Part shown: positions 47,210 through 58,110 of the stretch, one piece after another
Numbering within the stretch: the first letter of the stretch is position 1
How the letters are laid out: every line of letters begins with the position of its first letter
Source: Linnemannia schmuckeri
Taxonomy: Eukaryota > Mortierellomycota > Mortierellomycetes > Mortierellales > Mortierellaceae
Assembly: GCA_029449235.1 (NCBI GenBank)
Contig: JANATG010000002.1
Span: forward strand, 372,001-436,000
Reading direction: 5' to 3'
Length of the DNA stretch: 64,000 nucleotides
Notes under the pieces: model-generated
What the model was told of the DNA's origin: nothing
The model's database searches: none
What the model saw: the letters and a program-made list of their open reading frames with translations, nothing else
Translations under genes and position numbers: made by a program

Positions 47210-49143
47210 ATGGCGCACACGCTAATAACCACTAATAGCGGCGACAGCAACAGCAACAGCAACAGCAGTAGTAGCATAAACAGGAATAACAGTAGCTACA
47301 AGAGCAACAGGATGCACCCGTACCTGGAATATATTTATCGCGATATGAACCGCACATACAAGGCACTCCAGGCACAAATCCATCGATCCCGCATGCAAAC
47401 AGCCAACAGTACCATCAACAAGACTCAGCTCACGACTCATAAAATCAACCACACGCCCGCTACAACCACGACAAAAGAGTCTATGACTCAATTCTCTTCT
47501 GTTGTGGAATCACTACTTAACCAGTTCACCGACTATCAAACAATACAAGCAAACATTTTTCAACAGCAACTCGCCGCAACTCTCACTAACAACAATACTG
47601 TCATTCCTACCATAAGTTATCCACCCTTGTCCCCCTTGTGCCCTCCAAGCGATCGAATCCACGACCCTGCAAGGACACATGCTACTGCTCGCGTCATGGA
47701 CCTCGGACACACGAAGAATAGTCGCACGAGCCACCCTTCAGTTACTGTTGGGACCGAAACATCCTCATTCTTGGCAGATATTCGCCCTACTGCCAGTGAC
47801 CGATACTCTATTAACAAAGGCACGGACACGGACATGGTCACATCATCACAGTTCAACAGCACTCTCATCAAGCAAGAATTAGTTTCTTCCAGAATGAACA
47901 CCACTACTGATGATGCCACACATACACCCTGGCCTTCTTTACGATCCTCCAACACCAACACATTAGGACCTTCAGGCTCTTACTATCACGCATTAATATC
48001 TGCGTACAAACAACTCTCGCTCACTCGGAAACAATGCAGAGATTCATCGTCTTCGACGTCGACGTCTTCACACTCCTGTCAAGACCATTACAACTCTCCT
48101 TCAACTTCAACATCGTGCACCTCAGCCGAGCTCACTCACGATCAAAACACGCCTTCTTCATATTCACCATCGTCGCCTGCCCGCAGTTTGATTCGGCTAA
48201 AGCCTCTCCCCCGAAAGTTCAATGCAGATAACGCCTTTACTCTTTCAGACTATGTGAGACAGCTCGAGGAGATGTTTAATCGCAACCCAGCATTGTTCAA
48301 GAAGGACAGCAGTCGTGTCCAGTATGCGCTCCGGTCGATGAGTCAGTATGTCTTGCGGTTCTTTGAGCCCTTCCTAAACAAGAGTATTCCCGACAATCGG
48401 AACTGTTTGACAAGGTATTATGCATTTCTCGAGATCCTGGAGGAGAAGTTTGAAAAGTCTCCTTCGCACGAAGCCAAGTTGGCGGCAAAGGATCAGCTGT
48501 TGACGATCAAGCAAACGGGTACGATGCACAGCTACATTACGACCATACGGGACTTGAGCACCATTGTTCGTAGAAGCGAGAGTTCGCTTATCAATATCTT
48601 CAAGAAAGGGATCTCGCCTGAGGTGAAGGCCTTTCTGGTCAATCCAAATCAGATCAAATCGCTCTCGGATCTTCAAGTGGCCTCTGTCAAGGCTTACTCC
48701 ACTTACCGGAACCTTCCTCTGCAGAAACAACAGCAGTCGGCAAAGGCTGCCTACCCCAGCCGCTTGATGATGGTCTCAGTCCCAGTCCTATGCAGGAGCA
48801 ACAACAACGTGCGCTCGAGGTGCGTCAGCGGCCAAAGGAGCTTGCCAAGTCCTTGACGACGCCAACCATCCCGGCTCTGCCCACTTCTAGCGACTCTACC
48901 ATGTCTACCCCCAGAGGTGCCAAGGCTGTCGAGAACAACAGGGTGACGCAGGAAGAGAGACAGTACCGAATGAACAATGGTCTTTGTTGGTACTGTAGCG
49001 GAGAGAAGCATACAAAATGGTCCTGCCCAAAGTTGCACGACCAGGACGACAACAAATATTATCTCTATTACTATTCCCCTTCCTTTTTATCTTCGCCTTC
49101 CCTCTCAGAATACACATCCCGCGACAGTCCCGACAGACCATGA
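47210..49143 (+). CDS. Retrotransposon-Gag-like protein, copy 3, one -1 frame break before the zinc knuckle
   Basis: Starts at ATG 47210 (GCAGCCATGG). The first frame runs 548 residues to 48856. It contains the N-terminal motif NRMHPYLEYIYRDMNRTYK, the FSSVVESLLNQFTDYQ block, and a full capsid-like domain (RKFNADNAFTLSDYVRQLEEM, RFFEPFLNKSIPDNRNCL, IKQTGTMHSYITTIRDL, GISPEVKAFL). After YRNLPLQKQQQ the homologous reading moves to the -1 frame, which is open throughout 48661-49143. That frame encodes QPLDDGLSPSPMQEQQQRAL, the CCHC knuckle CWYCSGEKHTKWSC (about 48985-49026) and an Asp/Tyr-rich end. The switch falls between about 48700 and 48760. A one-base deletion, an assembly error or a -1 ribosomal frameshift could explain it; I see no classic slippery heptamer. 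Confidence 0.75.
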
Positions 49144-49504
49144 GCATTTGTGTTTTGCATGTTCATTCGGAAAAACAATAAAAAGGATGGGAGGAAAGTG
49201 AGGATCTGTACCACGGTGAATGGAATAATGGTCGTGAGAAGAATTTTTTTTATTATTATTATTTTTTTCTCCGTCCATCAGTTTTTCAAGGGCGAACAAA
49301 ATACGCAAACCATGCATGCCCCGTGCTTACCAAACTACCAACACCACCATCAAGTAATCGAACAAGTACAAAGACAAAAGTACTGCGCTAGGAACACAAA
49401 CGCGAAAAGCGCAAGAAAAACAATAATAAGCATCCGGAAAGGAAGAAAAGAAAAGGCCTGTCAAGAAAATAACAGCGACAACCCCTCACTTTCCTCCGTC
49501 CCGT
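49144..49504. other. Intergenic, no gene seen
   Basis: Spacer between Gag-like copy 3 and the convergent secreted protein gene. An AATAAA motif near 49177 may serve the Gag-like gene as a poly(A) signal. Confidence 0.45.
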
Positions 49505-50014
49505 CTAAACGGTCTTTATTTCAGCACAAGCCCAGACAGACCACCCCTCCTCATCATGCTCATTCTTACACTCCCCAGTACCCTTATGCAAATAAGTCAC
49601 CAACTGCCACTCCGAGTCCAGGCGCTGGATATAGATCTTGAAAATCGATCTCCTGTCCCCTCCACGTTTACCCCTGACCATCGTCCTCTGTCCCGCAAAT
49701 GGATACTTCTCTCCTATTCCACCACCCTGCAACTCCTGCGACTCCTGGTAAGAAGGGTAAGTGTAATCCTCGAGATAGATACGAACGGGTACGTTGACGT
49801 CGCAATCGATCTCACAGGGCCAGTCGTGCCAGCGGTCAGAGTAGAATTCCTTGTCGTGCCAACAGATACTGCGTTCGACAAGACCAATGTCGCTGTAGGA
49901 TTGAAAGCATTTGACGTTCCTTTTGATATGCTCTGTAATCACGAACGAGCTTGCGTTCACGGTTGTGGTGAAGAAGCTGGCGACGAGGAGGAGGAGGGTT
50001 GACTTGAACATCAT
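49505..50014 (-). CDS. Small secreted protein, unknown function
   Basis: Single-exon frame of 169 residues. A clear signal peptide (MMFKSTLLLLVASFFTTTVNA) is followed by a mature protein of about 148 residues with six cysteines (KCFQ, SICW, PCEIDC, ECKN, ACAE) and many aromatic and charged residues (DRWHDWPCEIDCDVNVPVRI). A further stretch reads WQLVTYLHKGTGECK. Size, cysteine content and secretion signal fit a small secreted fungal protein; no family is recognised. ATGs at 50014 and 50011 are equivalent starts. Confidence 0.7.
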   Translation of the reverse strand: MMFKSTLLLLVASFFTTTVNASSFVITEHIKRNVKCFQSYSDIGLVERSICWHDKEFYSDRWHDWPCEIDCDVNVPVRIYLEDYTYPSYQESQELQGGGIGEKYPFAGQRTMVRGKRGGDRRSIFKIYIQRLDSEWQLVTYLHKGTGECKNEHDEEGWSVWACAEIKTV

Positions 50015-51260
50015 TTTCTAGAAGGAGCATCGAGATGAAATGCGCTTGTTAGTTAGTCTTCAAAGAGGGAAAAAATGATGGCAATGAAAGGGAGATTGTT
50101 GGGGTTCACTATCCATATGTTGGAGGATGAGAAAGGATGAGAGGAAAAGAAGACTTACGGAGCGCTTGCTTGCTTGGGTTTAAAGTTACGATCGAGAAGA
50201 GGGAGGCCAGTCGTACTCAGGAGAGTGACGAGAACGAGGTTTTTTTTTGCGTGCGTTGTCAGAGGGGATAGGAGGTGTTGTGGATAGAGGAGGAGTGAAA
50301 GGATGATGAGGAAACAAATAAGAGAAAAAGAAACGAGAGCGACCCCCTTCGTCCGCACTTTTATACTTGATCAAGCAACAGGCAATAAACGTTGACGACG
50401 GCACCATTTTACACAAAAAAAAGGGAACTCACGGCCAAACATCAATAACATAAAAAAAATTGCTTTGTTAAGGGAGGAGGTAAGCAACCACAGGCTTGGG
50501 GGGGGGGGGGGGGGGGGAATTGTACGGGAAAAGATGAAAATGAGCATCGTTAGGCTGACAACAGCGGGAAGCATGTATGCAAGGAGCCCCCCCCCCCTAT
50601 TTACTCTCATTTTTCTTTTAGTCATAAGCGAGCAAGCTACCAGCCCTAGGCCAAAAAAGCAGGGAAAAAAAGTGGGTAGAAGGGGAGGCATATGGCGACC
50701 AATGAGGTCAGCGCACCTACCCACTCAACTCTCTTTCATAGCTGCATAACGGAGAGAAGAGGGAAAAAAGGAAGAAGGGATTGAAATAAGAAAGGCAAGA
50801 AAGGAGAAAAGAGATAAGAGAAGAAAAGAGAAAAACAAAGAAATGGCACACAGGGGATTTGACCAGTAAGGAATGCAATGTTGGTTGTCGAGTCGAGGTG
50901 GTGATTACCTTGGCGCGTGCTGTTTCAGCTACCATATCAGTCAGTTGTGTCAGTCGGCCGATTTTTGGAAGTGGAGGCTCAGCAGGATCCAGTCACTTCT
51001 TAGTCAGATTGCATACTTCACTTATGTCTGGACCCTTCGAGTCTCGAAACATTGTTGGCTTTGACCCCCGACTCGCACGCTGTCAGAAAGGAGACAGGCA
51101 CTACATTCGGCTATCTCCCTCATCAGCCTCATCTCTACTCCACCTTCGTCCATTCTTCATCTCTTCCTTCTCTTCATCAACCTCTCAACATCCACCTCTT
51201 TGCAGTCCTCCATCGCCAATTAACGTCAACCTCAACTGACATCAACATTTGAATTCCATC
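50015..51260. other. Intergenic, with a 20-base G run
   Basis: No gene is recognised. Notable is an uninterrupted run of 20 G at 50498-50517 and a run of C at about 50588-50597. The part just before 51261 is CT-rich, consistent with the promoter of the F-box gene. Confidence 0.5.
50498..50517 (+). repeat. Poly(G) run, 20 bases
   Basis: Twenty consecutive G on the plus strand in otherwise mixed sequence. G homopolymers this long are rare compared with the many A/T runs in the window. It could fold as a quadruplex or reflect an assembly uncertainty. Confidence 0.9.
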
Positions 51261-53662
51261 ATGGATCCACTGTCTCGACTGCCCCTCGAGTGCTTGCAAC
51301 GCATTCTGCAGATCCTCGCAGACAAAAAAAACCTCGCCCAGCTGGCTACCCTGCTCCGCGTCAACCGATACATCTCCCTTGTCACCCTCCCCTTTCTGTA
51401 CCGCGATCCATTCAAGGCAGTCAGGGACGTATACCGTGGAAGTAAACGGAGCAGGGCTCTCCTCCGTACTTTACTCTCCTCCACTTCAGTCACCAACCTT
51501 CATCCCGCCTTGTTGTTCGAATTCGAATTGAACGCCACCAGCCCGGAATTTGATTTACCTCGACTTGACTATACCCATATTATGCGCAATGTCGACATTA
51601 CTCCATACCAGTTTCGCGACTGCATGCAGGAGGGCACCAGCAAATCCCGGATCAAAGAAACAGACTACATCCTCGAACGCTTGGATCGCATCCCTCCAGA
51701 CTACATCGACAACTCTCAAGGCAAGAAATTCCTTACTTGGTGCTGCCACCAAGACATTGTCTTCAAAGAGCTGGTCTGGACCTTCGTGAGCCCCATTCTG
51801 GAGCAGCTGGAGACTCTGAGCATTCCCCTCTCGGACATTACTCGCTACCATCAGGAAATCGATCGACTGCCAAGGCTGGAACATGTTCACTTTATCCTGG
51901 ACGTGATTTATGCCAACACACAAGGTGACGAACTGACAAAACACATGAGCCAGGATAACGCTATGCGGGCGATCGTCCATTTCGTCGAGGAGCACACGCG
52001 AGTCTTCAAAGGACGTCTCAAAGGTGCCAAAGGAGCCTCCAGTGAAACTGGGATATATCTCGGCAATACCATTACCAAGGAAGCTCAACAACAGATTTAT
52101 CGACTTTTGCCTCCTATTCAACAACTTCAGTCCATCTCTAATAACAATTGGGATCACCTCCTGGCGCACCCTTTGACAACGGACCTTACAGACGTCGAGG
52201 TGATTTGGGGAGTGAAGCCCGAGCAGTGGCAGCATGCCGCTCGCGAGGGCCTACAGATCCTTCCAAGATGTCGATCCTTAAAGCGTCTGGATACATTGGC
52301 GCTGGGCAAAGGAGCCTTCGCTTGGGCAGTTCAGGAGAAGAAGAGACTAACCAACTTTGGATCAGGATCTAGTGGCGGTTCAGATGGCGGTCAAGGGTCC
52401 TTCTCCTTGGACGACAACAACGCCACATCAGCAATCCGCCAAGTAACCCTGCCACCCTGGAGCACGTCCTGATGTTTGGTTACAACTCATCAACAGACGA
52501 AGTAGACGACATTGCATTTGCCTTTAGCCAGACTCTGAAGCGCCTCAGCATCGGTGTCTCGGGAGAACATGGCCCTATTACAACAGTACCCTTTGGACGC
52601 GGTTGGATAGATCTTCCATTGTTGACAGACCTTACCTTGAGCGGACGCCATCATCAAATAGTCATCGACCCCTCGCTACTCACTCGCTACTCACTCGCTG
52701 TCCCAGTCTCGTACGAGTCAGCATAGAAGATGGCATCATTGAATACCGCGTACAGGATGTCGATCCATGTCTCCCAGCCAATCTTCTACACATTCAGTCC
52801 ATGGTACTTGTGGGATGGTCGGCTTTGACCTTTCATCCTGCGACCCTTGACTCCATGACCGCCGTCCAGACCCTGCATGTCTGTTCAAACAATCACTATA
52901 ACAGTACCTGCTTTATTCCACCCATGGAAGAGTTGAACCGATCCTATGGTTTTGAAGAGGATGATGGAACAGAGACTCAAGCAGCCCCGACTCCTGTACT
53001 TGTCCGCCCCCACTGGACTTGGGATTGGTGTTTACCATTGATGTGGTACTTGCACCTCACGGGCGAGTTTGCGATGATGTTCCAGTTCTGAATGCTTCTT
53101 GGATGTCCCTCTCTACAAAACTTGGTCCTGAACATTCATACGGCCGATAGACAGCATTCTCGAGCCCTTTCTCAGGCTGACTTTCTCCTGCCACCCGTCG
53201 ACGCCACTACGACTGATGCCTCTACTACGTCTACTACCGCCTGTCATGATGTTTTGACAAAACATCGTCGAGGACCTTCAAAGCCGACTTATGTTGTTGT
53301 CCAATCACTGTTGAAGCTGAACCTGGGTGGACGGTGGATAATTGATGATACTCTTCTGTCCCATCTTCTCAAAGGCGTGTTTCCCAAAGTGAACTATGTG
53401 CATGAGGGGATCGGAAGGATTCACACTGCGACCACTCATCCAGCTTCTCAAGACCAACCTCAAGCATGTTCACTCGATCGAAACCGGTTTTCCAGAGCCG
53501 ACTGCTGAGGAAGGCACTGAGCTCGGACTATACCCTCGCCGGGGACTTAAAATGGACATGAAGTTTACTTTTAATTACAAGTTATTCTTCCGACAAGTCG
53601 AGTATCTCCTTCTCCGGGACCCCTCTGTTCTTACACCCAGCAAGAAAAAAGGAAGACAATAA
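51261..53662 (+). pseudogene. F-box protein gene, copy 1 (disrupted)
   Basis: The first 404 codons are open and start with an F-box (DPLSRLPLECLQRILQILAD... LATLLRVNRYISLVTLPFLYRD, residues 2-50), the module that binds Skp1 in SCF ubiquitin ligases. A leucine-rich, repeat-like region follows (VFKELVWTFVSPILEQLETLSIPLS). The rest is intact in content but broken. A frame change occurs near 52430. A perfect 11-bp tandem duplication at 52673-52694 shifts the frame at SLLTR|CPSLVRVSIEDG. A TGA at 53089-53091 replaces the Arg that the second copy keeps in FEFRVLVGCPSL, and another frame change is near 53430. The C-terminal end is at 53662. No target is known. A truncated protein ending at 52472 could still be made. 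Confidence 0.8.
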
Positions 53663-53858
53663 ACACACGGGTTTTTATTCCTTCTTGACTTGATCACCTG
53701 GAAACAGTACAATGGGCGCGAGAATTACATTACCGAAGTGAATAAATCGCCGCCATCGCATACGTGACCCAGCACTATGGAACATACTGGTAAGCATGCA
53801 TATCTTATTATGAATGATATTGCTATGGTACATCCCGTAATATGGTGAACTCTCGCGT

Positions 53859-54398
53859 TCATTTCTTCCTTGGCTTGTTCTTGGTGTGGACGGATGAAGA
53901 ACTTGGTATATCAACTGTGGGATCGACATCAGTGTTGGGGACCTCGGCTGAGAAGACTGAAGCGGCACGTCTCTTCCTGGTTGGGCCACCCACATTGGTC
54001 GCTGCCGCCATCGACGGAATGGCTGCTGCTGCTCCTCCACCACCACCACTGCCGCCTGCCCCATCTCCGCTGCTGTCCATGGCCTCAGCTGATGGTCCGC
54101 CTGCTTCTCCTCCATCACCACCACTACCGCCACCAGCAGCGACATCCATCGATGGGTAAGATCCATCTTGGCGCTGAGGTTGAAGGTAGAGCGGCCGTTG
54201 CTGATGGATCAGATGGTTCTTGATGGAATTGTTCATGTTATCGGACGCCATCACATCGCGCTACCAGAAACGCTTGCAGTTTTTGCAGTATAGGGTTCAC
54301 CAGTCCAACGTCGCGCAAACAAAGCCATGGCAGTGTAGGCATCTTTTCGATAAGTAGTGCTCGCTGATCCCGATGACCAAGTAGCCCAACGAACGAGC
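53859..54398 (-). pseudogene. Fanzor1 (eukaryotic TnpB-like RNA-guided nuclease) C-terminal exon, decayed
   Basis: Read right to left from a CACTTAG acceptor at 54399-54405, one frame gives RSLGYLVIGISEHYLSKRC, then a zinc ribbon: CLHC (54341-54330) and CKNC (54286-54275). Then comes RDVMASDNM (54260-54234), which fits the RD.(N/M)A..N motif holding the third RuvC catalytic Asp of TnpB/Fanzor, and QRPLYLQPQRQDGSYP, a tail typical of Fanzor1. A Gly/Ala-rich and basic extension (TRKRRAASVF, KNKPRKK) ends at 53859. Two in-frame stops, TGA 54299-54297 before TLYCKNC and TAG 54263-54261 before RDVMAS, make it non-functional unless read through. Upstream exons with the first two RuvC motifs were not found. 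A same-strand frame at 54484-54753 reads protein-like (LLDVVLLAAVDASIDTTAG) and may be an N-terminal remnant. Confidence 0.75.
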
Positions 54399-55513
54399 CT
54401 AAGTGAAGCCAAGAAAATAGAGGTATTATTATATGTCGCTGTAAAGAAATGACCCTGCTGAACAGTCGACGCAGCAATGTGCCCTACCAGATTGGCGGGT
54501 GTCCGGATCCTGATTGGATGTGGCACAGCAAGCGTCTTCCTGGATTTCTGGCGTCTTTTAAAAGCTTCAATGCCAATGCAGGCTTTTGAACAAGCCGTGA
54601 CATCGTGCAGCCAGCTGTTGTGTCGATGGACGCGTCTACAGCAGCAAGCAACACGACATCTAGAAGGTGCGCAACATATAACTGCGTCTCGTTGCTTTGA
54701 ACACTGTCTGGCTTCTCTGAAGGCACTGCTACTCCTGCAAGACAGCCGCCCATCGATATTCATGCTCAGCTCCTAGCACCATGGCAGACACAAAGGGACA
54801 TACTCAACAGCAGCCGGCAGCTTGTCTCCTAAAGCTCTGTGGACAGACTATCGTGATTCTTGGACCGTGGCTGATGAGCTGTGACTGAAAGCGCTGTAGA
54901 GATTTAGTGGGCACAGTGCTGAAGTACACATAGCAGACGAACATGATGATCCTGACACAGACACCTGGATCGCGGATGACTTGCTGGATCCGGCCGCCTT
55001 ACAGAAAAGCACACATCTTCCCCGTGATTAAATAATTAATCACGCACAAACTACGTGTAATGCTTTTCCCTCTTAGGAATGTGGATGTTTTATTTAAACA
55101 ACAATAATAAACAAGCTAGGAATGAAGGGTCGTTTTTGCATCTCTGTGGTGGAGCCTAGAAGAAAGATGTGTACAAGAATGTAGATTCGCGGCAGCGCTG
55201 ATTTTTTATCACGCCAACAGAAATGTCGAAGGGGTTTGCATTAGCTGGGACTAGATCATAGTTATGCGACATTCCACTTCACCCTCTCTAATAAAAATTT
55301 ATCAGCCAAATTTTTAATTTAACCAGGGAAAACAGGTTTGACGCACAAAGCCCGTGTGATGTGGATTGCACTGGGATGTTCTCACCCCTTGCTGTTCTTG
55401 CTATTTATATTCTCACGCAAAACCAAACACACTGTCCCTTTTCCTTTGTTCTCTTCAATTCCCTCTCCTCCATTTCTTCACGACCCCACTCCATTCTCTG
55501 TAAATTTCTCAGA
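54399..55513. other. Mobile-element spacer between Fanzor relic and Crypton, no intact gene
   Basis: Contains the possible Fanzor upstream remnant (54484-54753, minus) and a short protein-like plus-strand stretch near 54930-55030 (ADEHDDPDTDTWIADDLLDP) of unknown origin. From 55030 to 55330 the DNA is AT-rich and non-coding. The Crypton leader is CT-rich from about 55380. Confidence 0.4.
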
Positions 55514-58110
55514 ATGCCATCTTCTTCATCTTCCCAAGCTTCATCCTCCCAAGCTTCGTCTTCTAGGGCTGCAATCGCCCGTCATGCCGTTGATGCTTCC
55601 ATGGTCAAGGAGGCATTGAATGCAGCTGCCAAGTCCACACAAGCCCATCTTTACAGCAAGGGGACCTCAAGGAGTTATCAGGGCCACGTGAAACGAGCTC
55701 TGGAGTACGCCGCCGCTACCGCGGATCCTGAATACAAGACAGCATTCACCACAATATCCGCCCACACTCCCACTGTTTTGCTTGCATTTATCGCGTCCAA
55801 GTGTGAGCAGTCCGGCTACACATTCAAGACAGCAGAAGGCATCAGGAGTGCACTAAAGCAATACTTCGAGACCACCTTTAATTGTCAAGGCGACACCTGG
55901 TATTGTGACGATCTCAACAATTGGACCGGTAACCCTGTCTTCGACCCAACATTTGCTAAGTACTATAAATCTCTCAAGAATCGCGATGGAAGATCAGGAG
56001 TCAGCAAACAAAGTCTGGCAACATCCTACAGAGACATGACCAGGCTTATGGGGCATCTAAAGGACAGCAGGACTATCGAGAAGGAGACTGAGGGAATGTG
56101 TCTGCTCTTCCAGGCTTTTGCGGCCACTGGGTTTACTTTATGGACAAGGTACCGACCTCAACAGCGTTATTAGTAATGATGCTAATGCTTCTAAATATTT
56201 TTAAACTGACTACGTCCATATTTAATATGTACCATCCTTTAGGAATGAAGAACTACTCCGACTTCAAAGGAGAGACCTTGAACTAGGCCTCAACACCGAC
56301 GCAGGCACACCATATTTAACCATCACTCTAACTTTCCGCAAAACGAATCAAACAGACGCTCTAAAAGGTATAGCCTTGTTTTGAACTGAGAGTTGGAATA
56401 TGCCGTAGGTCTTGCTCAAACAGTGTACGTTTACTCTTCACTCTCAATCACATAGCTAACATCTATGAGATCCATCCTCAGCCTGAGGATCCAGATATCT
56501 GCTGTTTCACGAAGCTCAACACTTGGATTCGATGGATGGAGCGCAGTGGGCAAAAATTGCAACCCGACGATTTTGTTTTCCCAGCGTTGGATGTAAGAGG
56601 ACGTGTTAAAGTCAAGGAGCCACTATCGCACACACGCGTGCAGGCGTTGTTGGATCTATTCACAAGGACTTCAGGTGCGTTACATTCATATTACAGTACA
56701 ACGATTGCTAGTATTAATTGTGAATTTTTCTTGCTAACTCTGAAGTTGTTGTTTGCTATGCACTTAGGACTTCTGGATGGTCGGAATGGTCGGTTTACTA
56801 CACATTGCTTTCGCCGAGGCGGGGCACAATATCGTTTTATGTTTGCCAAGGAGAAATGGTCATTGAAAGCCGTGAAGTGGTGGGGAGGGTGGACTGAGGG
56901 CGAGGGGACGGGCACAATCATGCGATATCTACTGGACGAGTACAACCGATACGAGTTGGGCTTTAGTGATATGCTTTCACCAGTACGACAAGACAGTCGA
57001 CATGCCGTTTTCATGGGAGAAACTGACACCCCAGGAATGGCTCCAGTCACTCAACAAGGTCTTGCAACGTCCCTAGAAACGCTTCGCGCAACAGTGGATA
57101 GGGAGACGGCTCATCAGTTCTCTATTCTAAAGCAGGAGATGCAACACCGACATGAGACGATGGAGCGACGCCACCATGAGTCGACTAAAACACTTTTGGA
57201 CGCTATCCGGCGATTAACAGTGACAGAAACTCGTCAATCAGCAGTAGTACAACATCCAATAGATCCAGTCACTCAGGAACAGTCACCCCAGTTACCTCAA
57301 CGCATTGGTCAAGTAACTCAACAACAACAACAACAACAACAACAGCAGCAGCAGCAGCAGCAGCAGCCATGTGTCATCCCGCCGGCTGCTCCACGTATAC
57401 CTACCATCTCGAGGTGGCAAGATGCTGTAGAACAGTGGGAAAACGGTGATCCAAGCAAAGGACTGCTGATACCACTTCGCTCCTGGACAAAGGCAATGCG
57501 CAAGACAGATTCCGCCAAGTATTCTCAGAGAAAATCCATTGCAATGGAGTTTATTTATTTGGGAAGAAACGAAGGCAATATGAAGGATGTCCATGGTAAG
57601 GCAGCTGATACGGTCAGACAGCTTCTCAAGTCCATTCATCAGAAAAATCTTGAGCGGGAACATACAGATACGATTGGAACTTCGTCAATAAGACTTCAGG
57701 ACCATGGGAGAGACGACGACGAGGATGAAGACGAGGATGAGGAGGAGGAACCAGAACCGCTGGTGAGACGCAGACTGAAGAGGCATATGATCCAGAGCGT
57801 GGAAGGGCATCGTGCAGAGCAGGTAGAGGGACAAGGACAAGGATATGAAGGTGATGGGACTCCGGAACCTCTAGGAGCCAAACGAGTGAACAATCAACCT
57901 TCAAAGCCCAGGATTGCGATCCCTCGAGTTACAAGGAGTAAAAGTGCTGCTCCTGCTCTTGCCACGGCCCCTGCTTCTACTACTACGCTTATTCCCCTTC
58001 CTATTGCCAAGCGGCTACGGAGAAGAAGTACAATTGTAGGCATAACATCCTAACATCCTCATCCTGTGTAGAGAATAGTAGAAAGCGTCTGCGATTATTA
58101 AATGGCGATG
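55450..58110 (+). mobile_element. Crypton-like DNA element, ends not determined
   Basis: Defined by the intact recombinase gene above. Cryptons lack terminal inverted repeats and insert by recombination at short identical sites, so the borders cannot be fixed by eye; the span given is only the recombinase transcription unit. The real element may be larger and include the Fanzor relic to the left or the prim-pol relic to the right. Confidence 0.55.
55514..58053 (+). CDS. Crypton-type tyrosine recombinase with GCR1-like C-terminal domain (apparently intact)
   Basis: Four exons, 55514-56148, 56243-56367, 56456-56674 and 56768-58053, splice in phases 2, 1 and 1 to 754 residues. The N-terminal core-binding part (residues about 30-200) leads to the catalytic Arg at the first splice junction (TLWTR|NEELLRLQRRDL). 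Then come HCFRRGGAQ (about residue 340, the HxxR box), WWGGW, and the nucleophile region TIMRYLLDEYNRYE (Tyr about residue 379-387). All catalytic positions are present. A coiled-coil (QEMQHRHETMERRHHE) and a Q16 tract (57320-57366) follow. Then comes a domain like that of the yeast activator GCR1 (about 537-625: ISRWQDAVEQWENG... RKSIAMEFIYLG), common in fungal Cryptons, and an acidic then basic tail. Intron 3 is 93 nt without stops, so it also reads through. It would mobilise DNA by site-specific recombination. Confidence 0.88.

Noticed and set aside
42376..49143. Three complete LTR retrotransposons
   Set aside because: No protease, reverse transcriptase, RNase H or integrase motif lies between or after the Gag-like copies, and no paired LTRs were visible.
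53842..54159. Pro/Ala-rich plus-strand frame at the Fanzor relic
   Set aside because: It is the complement of the Gly-rich Fanzor tail; the zinc ribbon and RDVMAS motif fix the coding strand as minus.
57292..57663. Leu-rich minus-strand frame
   Set aside because: Complement of the Q16-encoding CAA/CAG tract in the Crypton gene.
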